Shown: piece by piece, positions 7,218 to 13,747 of the stretch | How the letters are laid out: every line of letters begins with the position of its first letter | Position numbering within the stretch: the stretch's first letter is position 1 | DNA from: Planctomycetota bacterium | GTDB lineage: Bacteria > Planctomycetota > Planctomycetia > Pirellulales > Pirellulaceae | Direction of reading: 5' to 3' | DNA length: 26,461 bases | Assembly: GCA_026692885.1 (NCBI GenBank) | Contig: JAPLNJ010000855.1 | Location: forward strand, 1 to 26,461 | The notes under the pieces: generated by a model | What the model saw: only the letters and a program-made list of their open reading frames with translations | Databases searched by the model: none | Told to the model about the DNA's origin: nothing | Translations under genes and position numbers: made by a program

Positions 7218-7565
7218 ATGAAGCTGATCATTGCCATCATCCAACCGAGCAAGTTGGAAGCTGTCAAACAAGCCCTCACCGAAGTCGAGGTCTTTCGCTT
7301 GACCGTCATGGACTGCCAGGGGTTCGGCCGGCAAAAGGGCCAGACCGAGGCTTACCGCGGACATGAGTTCAGCGTCAATCTCTTGCGCAAAGTCCAACTG
7401 CAGATTGCCGTCAACGAGGATTTCGTCGAGCCGACCGTCAACGCCATCATCCAGGGTGGGCGCACCGGCGAGAAAGGCGAAATCGGGGACGGCAAGATCT
7501 TCGTCCTGCCGTTGGACGACTGCATTCGTATCCGCACGGGCGAGCGGGGCGGCGAAGCCATCTGA
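7218..7565 (+). CDS. glnB: P-II family nitrogen regulatory protein
   Basis: P-II proteins are trimeric sensors of ATP/ADP and 2-oxoglutarate that control nitrogen assimilation. The 115-residue protein has the family core MKLIIAIIQPSKLEAVKQAL, the T-loop GFGRQKGQTEAYRGHEFSVN, with Gln39 and Lys58 kept, and the B-loop ending in GDGKIF. Two deviations are clear. Position 51, the uridylylated tyrosine of enterobacterial P-II, is Phe (RGHEF). The B-loop carries three extra residues (TGEKGEIGDGK instead of TGKIGDGK). The start follows from the conserved N-terminus and GGAGA at 7203-7207. No amtB or glnA is adjacent, so the partner is unknown. A palindromic element lies 37 bp upstream. Confidence 0.95.
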   Translation: MKLIIAIIQPSKLEAVKQALTEVEVFRLTVMDCQGFGRQKGQTEAYRGHEFSVNLLRKVQLQIAVNEDFVEPTVNAIIQGGRTGEKGEIGDGKIFVLPLDDCIRIRTGERGGEAI

Positions 7566-7582
7566 GGCAGCCTGCAGTCTTG

Positions 7583-7617
7583 GTAGGGTGGGTCGAGCAA
7601 GCCTGTCCCCCACCTAC
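7583..7617. repeat. Hairpin between convergent glnB and tatC
   Basis: GTAGG-GTGGG at 7583 pairs with CCCAC-CTAC ending at 7617, with a bulge. It covers the tatC stop codon. It could slow convergent transcription from both sides, but there is no T-tract. Confidence 0.4.
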
Positions 7618-8852
7618 GGCTCGTAGGCTTCCGAAAACGGACTCGCGTTGCGAGGCATCCATTTGCAAAGCCCCATGCCCAGGAAATACAGGGCGGTGAG
7701 CGGCACTGCCATCAGGCACATGCTCACCGGATCGGGCGAGGGGTTCAGGAAGGCCGAGAGGACGAACACGGTCAGCACCGCAATCCGCCATTTGTCCGCA
7801 TACACCTTGATGGAGATCAGGCCAATCCGGTTCAGAAAGAGCATCACCAAGGGCAGTTGAAAGGCGATCCCGAAGGCCAAGGGCATCATGATCGCGAAGC
7901 TGAGCCATTCGCTGATTCGCGGATCCGGATCGATATTCATGGTTTTGTTGAAGGCGAACAGGAATCGCAGGATGTAGGGGAACACCACGAAGAAGGCGAG
8001 CGCCCCACCGCTGAAGAACAGGCCGAGGCTGAACGGCAAGTAGATGTTGACGTACTTTTTTTCGTGCGGATACAAGCCTGCGGCGACAAAGTTCCAAATC
8101 TGCCAAAACACGTAGGGGCTGGCGATAATCATGCCGGCGACGAAGGCGGCCTTGAGGTAGATCATGAAGGCTTCTTGGGCACTCAGCGCTTTGGCGACCG
8201 CGCGGATCGGACGCCAGATGCGGGTCTCGACAAAGACACCCGCGGGTGGTCGCGGCTTGTCGCCCACGAACTTGGACGTAGCAATGGTCGTGGCAATGGT
8301 CGTGGCTGCTGAGTCGCTCGCCTGCGCGGCTGCGTCCTGTGCGGCGGCATCCTGCGCTGCGGCATCCTGTGCGGCGGCGTCGGCCTCCAGGGAGACCAGC
8401 TTGTGCTTTTTCTTGTGCATCTTGACGAAGGCTTCAAATCCCTGCGGGATCTGCTCGCCCAGTTCGTTGTAGTCCCGCATTTCCTGATCGATCGCGTGCT
8501 CGACCACAAAATCGCCCAGACGCGTGACTTCGGCGGCATCGACGTAGATCTTCTCCGAGACCATCTTCTGCTTCTTGACGAAGGCTTCCAAGTCCTCCGG
8601 GATCTGCTCGTCCCGCTCGTTGTAGTCCCGCTTCACCTGATCGATCGCGTGCTCGACCATGTAACCTTCCAGGGCGTTGATCAAGGGGGACTTGACCCAC
8701 GTGACGATGTACTCGCCGATGGCCAAGCCGATCAGGAAGCCAATCACCACCCCCGCCACCGCTTTGCCCAGGGCCGTGCGGAGTTCCTCCAGGTGCTCCC
8801 CGAAGGACATGGTGCTTTCGGCGAACAGATCGTCGTTGGGTTGTTTGGCCAT
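7614..8852 (-). CDS. tatC: Sec-independent (Tat) protein translocase TatC, enlarged
   Basis: TatC binds twin-arginine signal peptides and forms the core of the Tat translocon in the inner membrane. The 412-residue protein has the conserved N-terminus SFGEHLEELRTAL (16-28), a first membrane segment at about 31-52, the signature LYPHEKK at 260-266, and five more membrane segments between about 230 and 396. Typical TatC is near 250 residues. The excess lies almost wholly in the first periplasmic loop (about 62-215). There a 31-residue unit occurs twice (66-96 and 117-147, 22 identities), followed by four AAAQD-type pentapeptides (159-178) and an ATTI repeat. The frame is open throughout and the core is intact, so I expect a functional protein. 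No tatA is adjacent. Confidence 0.95.
   Translation of the reverse strand: MAKQPNDDLFAESTMSFGEHLEELRTALGKAVAGVVIGFLIGLAIGEYIVTWVKSPLINALEGYMVEHAIDQVKRDYNERDEQIPEDLEAFVKKQKMVSEKIYVDAAEVTRLGDFVVEHAIDQEMRDYNELGEQIPQGFEAFVKMHKKKHKLVSLEADAAAQDAAAQDAAAQDAAAQASDSAATTIATTIATSKFVGDKPRPPAGVFVETRIWRPIRAVAKALSAQEAFMIYLKAAFVAGMIIASPYVFWQIWNFVAAGLYPHEKKYVNIYLPFSLGLFFSGGALAFFVVFPYILRFLFAFNKTMNIDPDPRISEWLSFAIMMPLAFGIAFQLPLVMLFLNRIGLISIKVYADKWRIAVLTVFVLSAFLNPSPDPVSMCLMAVPLTALYFLGMGLCKWMPRNASPFSEAYEP
8281..8304. repeat. 12-bp exact tandem repeat in tatC
   Basis: GCAATGGTCGTG occurs twice in direct succession (8281-8292 and 8293-8304). It encodes the ATTI/ATTI segment of the enlarged periplasmic loop. It is a likely slippage site; a change by one unit would keep the frame. 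Confidence 0.85.
8319..8378. repeat. 15-bp tandem repeats in tatC (AAAQD pentapeptides)
   Basis: Four successive 15-bp units, related to CTGTGCGGCGGCATC on the plus strand, encode AAAQD three times and then AAAQA (residues 159-178). Unit number could vary between strains without breaking the frame. Confidence 0.85.
8412..8657. repeat. Internal duplication in tatC, 153-bp period
   Basis: Positions 8565-8657 and 8412-8504 encode the same 31-residue motif (VEHAIDQ..RDYNE..EQIP). The two copies are offset by 153 bp, or 51 codons. The duplicated peptides are 22/31 identical, so the duplication is not recent. Confidence 0.85.
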
Positions 8853-9084
8853 GAATCTCTCTACCTTCGCTAAGCCGGACGCCGGTCCGGATTAAAAAGA
8901 AGTCAGACGTGGCAACCGTTCGCGGCCCGGTGAGGCGTGCGTTTCGCGGAGCCACGAGCCGAGTGCGGAAGAAATCTGCCGCACCAGCAGGATTGGTCAA
9001 GCCAACTTGGGAGGTTGTACACTCGACCGCAGCGTCGATAATACCATCGACCCGATTGCAGAACAACCAAGGAGAGCATCCGTC

Positions 9085-10083
9085 ATGGCCGCGTTGTACC
9101 CCTTGCGTTTCGAGCCCCTCTGGCGACGCTATCTGTGGGGCGGCCGCCGTCTGGACTCTGTGTTGGGTAAACCACTGCCTGCCGGCGAGAACTACGCCGA
9201 GAGCTGGGAGGTGGTCGATCATGGTGCCGACCAGAGTCGGGTGGCCTTCGGTCCGTGGCAAGGAACCACGTTGGGAGCTTTGGTCGGGACACACGGTCAC
9301 GAGTTGTTCGGCGTCCACTCTCCGCAGCGACAGTTCCCCCTGCTGTTCAAGTTCCTGGACGCCCACCAAGTGCTGTCCGTTCAAGTGCATCCCAGCGACG
9401 CGGCCGCCGCTCAACTCGATCCGCCGGATCTCGGCAAGACCGAAGCCTGGGTGGTCGTCCACGCGGAGCCGGGCAGCGTGCTGTACGCCGGTCTGCACGC
9501 TGACGTGAATCGTCCAGCCCTCGAACGCGCGATCGCCGCCGGTGCCACGGCCAGCTGTCTGCATGGCTTCGAAGTGCACCAGGGCGACTGCATTTTCATT
9601 CCCGCGGGTACGGTGCACGCCGTGGGAGCAGGGCTGGTTGTGGCCGAAATCCAACAGGCCAGCGACACCACGTTTCGGCTGTTTGATTGGAATCGCGTCG
9701 GCCCCGACGGCCGCCCCCGCGAGTTACACATTCGCCAGGGTCTGGAGGTGATCGATTTTCAGCGTGGACCCGTCATTCCGCAAACGCCGCAACCAACGGA
9801 GCGGGCTTATGTTCGGCGTTTGGTCGCGTGCGACAAGTTTGTCTTGGATCGGTGGCATCTACTGGAGTCCCAGGCAGCTGGCGGGGACGGCCGGTTTCAC
9901 ATCTTGGCCGTTTTGGCAGGCGCGGTCACGGTCGCGGGAGATCCACACCATCAGCCCCTGACGCGGGGACAGACCGCCTTGCTGCCTGCTTGCATCGGCC
10001 CCGTTCCGTTGACGCCGATCGGTCCGACCGTGCTCTTGGACATGTATCTTCCGTACGAGGTAGGTTCAAGCGAGATTTGCTAG
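9085..10083 (+). CDS. manA: Mannose-6-phosphate isomerase, class I
   Basis: This enzyme interconverts mannose-6-phosphate and fructose-6-phosphate, feeding GDP-mannose and polysaccharide synthesis. The 332-residue protein is of the short, Bacillus-like form. Zinc ligands are visible as Q100 and H102 in SVQVHPSD, E120 in GKTEAW and H178 in FIPAGTVHAVG. The N-terminal LRFEPLWRRYLWGGRRL and AESWEVVDH match family positions. The start is fixed by AAGGAG at 9069-9074, ten bases before the ATG. The gene is divergent from tatC, and the 232-bp spacer probably carries promoters for both. A small lipoprotein gene follows after 155 bp. Confidence 0.95.
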   Translation: MAALYPLRFEPLWRRYLWGGRRLDSVLGKPLPAGENYAESWEVVDHGADQSRVAFGPWQGTTLGALVGTHGHELFGVHSPQRQFPLLFKFLDAHQVLSVQVHPSDAAAAQLDPPDLGKTEAWVVVHAEPGSVLYAGLHADVNRPALERAIAAGATASCLHGFEVHQGDCIFIPAGTVHAVGAGLVVAEIQQASDTTFRLFDWNRVGPDGRPRELHIRQGLEVIDFQRGPVIPQTPQPTERAYVRRLVACDKFVLDRWHLLESQAAGGDGRFHILAVLAGAVTVAGDPHHQPLTRGQTALLPACIGPVPLTPIGPTVLLDMYLPYEVGSSEIC

Positions 10084-10238
10084 CGGTCGATAGAGAAGTT
10101 GATAGTGCGACGATGGCAAGAAACGGCTACACTCTGGCCGTCGTTTCGCCTCCGCTCCACGACTCAGCGTTCCTTCGTCCCAGGCTCGACCCACTGCGTC
10201 GCCGCCGCGAAATCCCTTGGCAACAAAGGCATCTGCGC

Positions 10239-10484
10239 ATGAAACTCCGCTCTGGGTGGCTGGTCGCGGTCTTGCTGGGGGCGGGAATCACAGGCTGCAA
10301 GGGCTACAGCTACCCATTCCAGAAACAGCCAGGCACTCTGCAGCAGCAACGGTTGGGCGCCAACTACCACGATCCCTACACGGACCAGGAAGCCGGACCG
10401 GAAGTGGTCGGCGGTCGTCCACGCGATTTTCAGAAACCACTCGCTGAAGCGGTCCGCAGCCAGCCGAAGCGAGATCTTCCCTAA
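10239..10484 (+). CDS. Small putative lipoprotein
   Basis: This 81-residue protein starts MKLRSGWLVAVLLGAGITGC. That is a short basic start, a hydrophobic core and a lipobox (ITGC, lipidated Cys20). After cleavage it would be a tethered protein of about 62 residues. The mature part has YPFQKQPGT, QQQRLGANYHDPYTDQEAG and VVGGRPRDFQKPLAEA, without a known domain. The segment YHDPYTDQ and the VGGRPRDF block look conserved in planctomycete small lipoproteins, by recognition only. A longer open frame runs upstream in the same phase, but the signal sequence fixes the start at 10239. The function is unknown. Confidence 0.75.
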   Translation: MKLRSGWLVAVLLGAGITGCKGYSYPFQKQPGTLQQQRLGANYHDPYTDQEAGPEVVGGRPRDFQKPLAEAVRSQPKRDLP

Positions 10485-10632
10485 CCCAGTCGCTCGCGCG
10501 GCCGTCTGGTCGAGCCGTCTTCTTACGGAGGCCAAAAAGTTCGTCCTTGGCCACCTGGGACGATGCTGCGCCAAGGGTTATGATAGGAACCGTGCCCTAC
10601 GATTCCGATCCTTTCTAGGCCGGCAGTATTCC

Positions 10633-11754
10633 ATGACAAACCGTAAACGGGCGTCAACGCCCCGGACCCCTCGCACTGCGTCTTCCTCCCCGGGCGGTCG
10701 CCGAAGCACCGGGCGGCGCACAGCCGCCGCACGCCCTGGCAAACGACCGGCGCCTGCCTCTGAAGGAGGCAGCCAACGTCTGCAGAAAGTACTCGCCGCC
10801 GCGGGCATCGCCAGCCGCCGCGAATGCGAACAGTTGATTCAGGAAGGACGCGTCGAAGTCGACCGGCAGGTCGTGACCGTGTTGGGCACGTGCGTGGATC
10901 CGTTGGAGCAGGAGATTCGCGTCGACGGAGTCGCCCTCCGCCGACCCAAACGGACCTATTTCATGGTCAATAAGCCGGCCGGGGTCGTCTGCACCAACGA
11001 CGATCCCTCGGGGCGCACGCGAGTCGTCGATTTGGTCAAGTCCGACGAACGGCTGTTCACGGTGGGCCGCCTGGACAGGACCAGCGAAGGCTTGATCATT
11101 GTGACCAACGACGGCGAATTGGCCAACCAACTGACGCACCCCCGGTATGGTGTGGAGAAGACCTATGCGGTCTGTGTGGCAGGCAAGCCAACGCACGACG
11201 AGCTAAACAAGCTGCGGAAGGGGATCCACTTGGCCGAGGCCACGGTCCGTGTCGCCTCGCTGGAGGTCAAACGCCACCATAAGCAGTCCACGGATCTGGA
11301 AATCGTGTTGAACGAAGGCCGCAATCGGGAGATTCGCCGGATCCTAGCCCGCATCGGCCACAAGGTCTTGCGATTGAAACGCACGGCCCTCGGCACGGTG
11401 CGGTTGGGCACGCTACCCGTGGGTGCCCACCGCCAGTTGACGTCGGAGGAAGTGCGGAAGTTAGAGTCGTGTGTCCACCAACCGCGGCGGATTCTCGGTC
11501 CGACCGGCCTCGGCAAGCCGCCCGCCCGCTCGACGGGAAAACGTGTTCCGCCTCGCCCCGGCTCGGGTTCTCGTCCGCCTAAGCAGGCAGGGCCGCCCGC
11601 CCGCTCGACGGAAAAACGTGGTCCGCCTCGGCCTGGTCCGGGTTCTCGTCCGCCGCGGCAGGCAGATCTGCCGCAAACGAAACGTTCGGCAGGCTCGATT
11701 CTCGCGTACGAGGCGCCCGATGACAGTCCCGCGGACGGCCCCGAAGAGTATTAG
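10633..11754 (+). CDS. rluB: 23S rRNA pseudouridine synthase, RsuA/RluB family
   Basis: The protein (373 residues) isomerises a specific uridine in rRNA. A basic, disordered N-terminal extension (1-47) precedes an S4 RNA-binding domain (about 48-107, QRLQKVLAAAGIASRRECE). The catalytic domain has YFMVNKPAGVVCT and the active-site Asp148 in GRLDRTSEGL, then NEGRNREIRRI. This motif set indicates the RsuA/RluB/RluE/RluF family; RluB is my best guess because of the S4 domain and overall form. The C-terminal tail from about 295 is proline/arginine-rich and contains a 25-residue tandem duplication. No strong ribosome binding site is seen before the ATG. Confidence 0.93.
   Translation: MTNRKRASTPRTPRTASSSPGGRRSTGRRTAAARPGKRPAPASEGGSQRLQKVLAAAGIASRRECEQLIQEGRVEVDRQVVTVLGTCVDPLEQEIRVDGVALRRPKRTYFMVNKPAGVVCTNDDPSGRTRVVDLVKSDERLFTVGRLDRTSEGLIIVTNDGELANQLTHPRYGVEKTYAVCVAGKPTHDELNKLRKGIHLAEATVRVASLEVKRHHKQSTDLEIVLNEGRNREIRRILARIGHKVLRLKRTALGTVRLGTLPVGAHRQLTSEEVRKLESCVHQPRRILGPTGLGKPPARSTGKRVPPRPGSGSRPPKQAGPPARSTEKRGPPRPGPGSRPPRQADLPQTKRSAGSILAYEAPDDSPADGPEEY
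11518..11667. repeat. 75-bp tandem duplication in the rluB tail
   Basis: Units at 11518-11592 and 11593-11667 both begin CCGCCCGCCCGCTCGACG and encode PPARST-KR-PPRPG-GSRPP-QA. The in-frame duplication extends the basic, disordered tail. The copies differ at several positions, so it is not a fresh event. Confidence 0.88.
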
Positions 11755-11831
11755 CGTCTGAGGTTGTGTGAGGCGTGCACGGTGGGCGCAGCTTCATTTT
11801 CCTGGGAGTTGCCTGAGAGGAACAATCGCTG

Positions 11832-12704
11832 ATGAGCAATCCCCAGCACGCCGCCTGCTACGCAGACCGTGCGCTGCAGCGCACGGTCCAGGTCGTCGAA
11901 AACATCCGGCTGGCCCGGGATACCTACCGGGTACGGTTCGAGTGCCCGGAAATCGCTCGCCGCATCTTGCCCGGCCAGTTCTTGATGCTGCGGTTGACGA
12001 ACTGCAATGATCCGTTGCTCGGTCGACCGCTGGCCTTGTACGACACGGTGTTGTCGGCTGCCGACGAACCGCGGGGAATCGATGTCGTGTATCTGGTGAA
12101 GGGCAAGTTCACTCGCCGCTTGGCCGAGTGCGCCCCGGGGCACAGCCTGGACGTCTGGGGACCGTTGGGAAATGGCTTTCCCGTCCAACCGATCGCACAT
12201 CTGATTATGGTGGCCGGAGGCATTGGGCAGACGCCGTTTCTGGCGTTGGGGCAAGAGTACCTCGGCCGACGGCCGTTTGGCGATCCGCCGCGACAAGTCA
12301 CGCCCAGCACCCAAGTGACGCTCTGCTACGGCGCCCGCAGCGCTGACTTGCTGGCCGGCGTCGACGATTTCGCGAAGTTCGGCGTCGACGTGCGGATCGG
12401 CACCGAAGACGGGAGTCGTGGGCAGCGGGGATTGGTCACCGACGTGCTCCGGCGGGTGTTGACGGAGACTAAGCTGCCGCGCCGCATCGTGGCTTGCGGT
12501 CCAGAGCCGATGTTGGAAGCCGTGGCACGCCTCGCCGCCGCCACGGAGACGGCTTGCCAGGTCTCGTTGGAAACACCGATGGCCTGTGGCATCGGCATCT
12601 GTTTCACGTGCGTCGCCAAGGTGAAGCAGGCGGGCGGTCAGTGGGACTACCAGCGGACCTGCGTAGAAGGCCCCGTCTTCGACGCGGCGAAGATCGTCTG
12701 GTGA
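11832..12704 (+). CDS. pyrK: Dihydroorotate dehydrogenase electron-transfer subunit-like flavoprotein
   Basis: PyrK-type proteins carry FAD and a 2Fe-2S cluster and pass electrons from dihydroorotate dehydrogenase B to NAD+. The 290-residue protein has an FAD-binding barrel (about 15-120, with GRPLALYD and WGPLGNGF) and an NAD-binding domain with GGIGQTP at 129-135 and ACGPEPML at 221-228. The cluster cysteines are C252, C257, C260 and C277 (ETPMACGIGICFTC, then TCVEGPVF). GAGAGG at 11815-11820 precedes the ATG at a wide spacing. No pyrD is adjacent, so its electron partner must be encoded elsewhere. A related ferredoxin-NADP reductase role cannot be excluded. Confidence 0.85.
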   Translation: MSNPQHAACYADRALQRTVQVVENIRLARDTYRVRFECPEIARRILPGQFLMLRLTNCNDPLLGRPLALYDTVLSAADEPRGIDVVYLVKGKFTRRLAECAPGHSLDVWGPLGNGFPVQPIAHLIMVAGGIGQTPFLALGQEYLGRRPFGDPPRQVTPSTQVTLCYGARSADLLAGVDDFAKFGVDVRIGTEDGSRGQRGLVTDVLRRVLTETKLPRRIVACGPEPMLEAVARLAAATETACQVSLETPMACGIGICFTCVAKVKQAGGQWDYQRTCVEGPVFDAAKIVW

Positions 12705-12723
12705 AGCCTGGCAATGCGAAACA

Positions 12724-13332
12724 TCACACCGACGGTCGATTGGAGGAAGTTTTCTCGGCCGTATCGAATTCTACTTTTTCGTAGATGTCCGCCAATCGCA
12801 GTTCGCAGCCGATAGCCGGCAGGGCCAGCGTCGCTTGCGGGTCGTTTGTTTCCCACAACACCCATGTGTCGTCGGGCTGTCGCGAAAACCGCTCCACATG
12901 GCATTCGGCCTGGGAAATGAGCATGTACTCCATCAGCGAATGGATGTGACGGTAGTGTCGAAACTTGACACCGCGGTCGTAGCCTTCGGTCGGAGGGGAC
13001 AACACCTCGATCAACGCCACCGGATTGAGCAAGGTGTCCTGTTCATCATCTTCCAATTGCGGTTCGCCACAGACCACCACGACATCGGGGTATGTGTACA
13101 GTCCGCTCGCCGAGACCTTGACCCGCATGTCACTCTGGAAAACCTGGCAGCCCCGCGTCTTCACAAGTTGATGCAATTCGCCAGCTACATTTGTCGCAAT
13201 GCGATTATGTCGCAAGCTGGCGCCGCTCATGGCAAACGTTTCGCCGCGGAAATACTCGCTCTTGTATTCCGCGCGGCGTTCGATTGCCAAATATTCTTGC
13301 GGCGTCAGCTGACGATTGGGTACGGCGGACAT
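12724..13332 (-). CDS. Uma2 family (DUF820) restriction-endonuclease-fold protein
   Basis: The 202-residue protein belongs to Uma2, a PD-(D/E)XK nuclease-like family much expanded in cyanobacteria and planctomycetes. It opens with LTPQEYLAIERRAEYKSEY. The putative active-site set is YPDVVVV at 81-87 and ALIEVLSP at 106-113, followed by YDRGVKFRHYRHIHSLMEYMLIS. These residues are intact, so a nuclease fold is likely, although the biological role of the family is unsettled. A GGAAGAAG-type site precedes the ATG at 13332. It converges with pyrK (19-bp gap) and lies downstream of rpsT on the same strand. Confidence 0.92.
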   Translation of the reverse strand: MSAVPNRQLTPQEYLAIERRAEYKSEYFRGETFAMSGASLRHNRIATNVAGELHQLVKTRGCQVFQSDMRVKVSASGLYTYPDVVVVCGEPQLEDDEQDTLLNPVALIEVLSPPTEGYDRGVKFRHYRHIHSLMEYMLISQAECHVERFSRQPDDTWVLWETNDPQATLALPAIGCELRLADIYEKVEFDTAEKTSSNRPSV

Positions 13333-13373
13333 AGCTCGCTTCTTCCGGCGTCCGAACAGCGAAACCCGACATT

Positions 13374-13392
13374 CCAGAAATCGAGTTTCTGG
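13374..13392. repeat. Hairpin downstream of rpsT
   Basis: CCAGAAA and TTTCTGG flank a 5-base loop between rpsT and the Uma2 gene. There is no clear T-tract on the minus strand, so terminator function is doubtful. Confidence 0.35.
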
Positions 13393-13408
13393 TGCGGCGT
13401 CCGCCCGG

Positions 13409-13696
13409 CTAAGCCGGCGGGGTCGCGGCGCTCTGCTTGGCCTTCTTGATTAGCTTTTGCAGACGCGACTTGGTGCGGGCGGCCTTGTTGCGGTGAATCA
13501 CGTTGCGGGCGCCCTCGCGATCCAGTTTCTTCGCCGCCTCGCGGTATTCCGCTTCGGCTTGCGGAATGTTGCCGTCCTCGACGGGCTCGCGCACCTTGCG
13601 CAATTGGGTCTTCAAGGCCGATTTGACCGCGCGATTGCGGGTGCGGCGGACCGTGTTTTGCCGTAAACGTTTCTTCGCACTACTAGTGGTGGGCAT
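13409..13696 (-). CDS. rpsT: 30S ribosomal protein S20
   Basis: S20 binds 16S rRNA early in small-subunit assembly. The 95-residue lysine/arginine-rich protein shows the family pattern SAKKRLRQNTVRRTRNRAVK near the N-terminus and GARNVIHRNKAARTKSRL near the C-terminus. Length and all-helical character are typical. TAGGAAC lies just before the ATG at 13696. The gene is 51 bp downstream of the TPR gene on the same strand and could be read from the same transcript. Confidence 0.97.
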   Translation of the reverse strand: MPTTSSAKKRLRQNTVRRTRNRAVKSALKTQLRKVREPVEDGNIPQAEAEYREAAKKLDREGARNVIHRNKAARTKSRLQKLIKKAKQSAATPPA

Positions 13697-13747
13697 CGCT
13701 GTTCCTAAGCTTCTAAGACGCTAATTGGCTTTCAACTTTGTGACGAA

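Noticed and set aside
6347..7309. 320-codon minus-strand frame opposite the DUF4058 gene
   Set aside because: No family resemblance; the sense frame is a clear DUF4058 protein with a ribosome binding site.
8993..9023. TTGGTC...TACACT as a promoter for manA
   Set aside because: The spacing of about 19 bp and weak matches make it no better than chance in this spacer.
8434..9654. 406-codon minus-strand frame across tatC and manA
   Set aside because: It is antisense to manA and out of frame with tatC; high-GC sequence commonly gives such shadow frames.
10579..10584. TATGAT upstream of rluB as a -10 box
   Set aside because: No acceptable -35 sequence lies 16-18 bp upstream.
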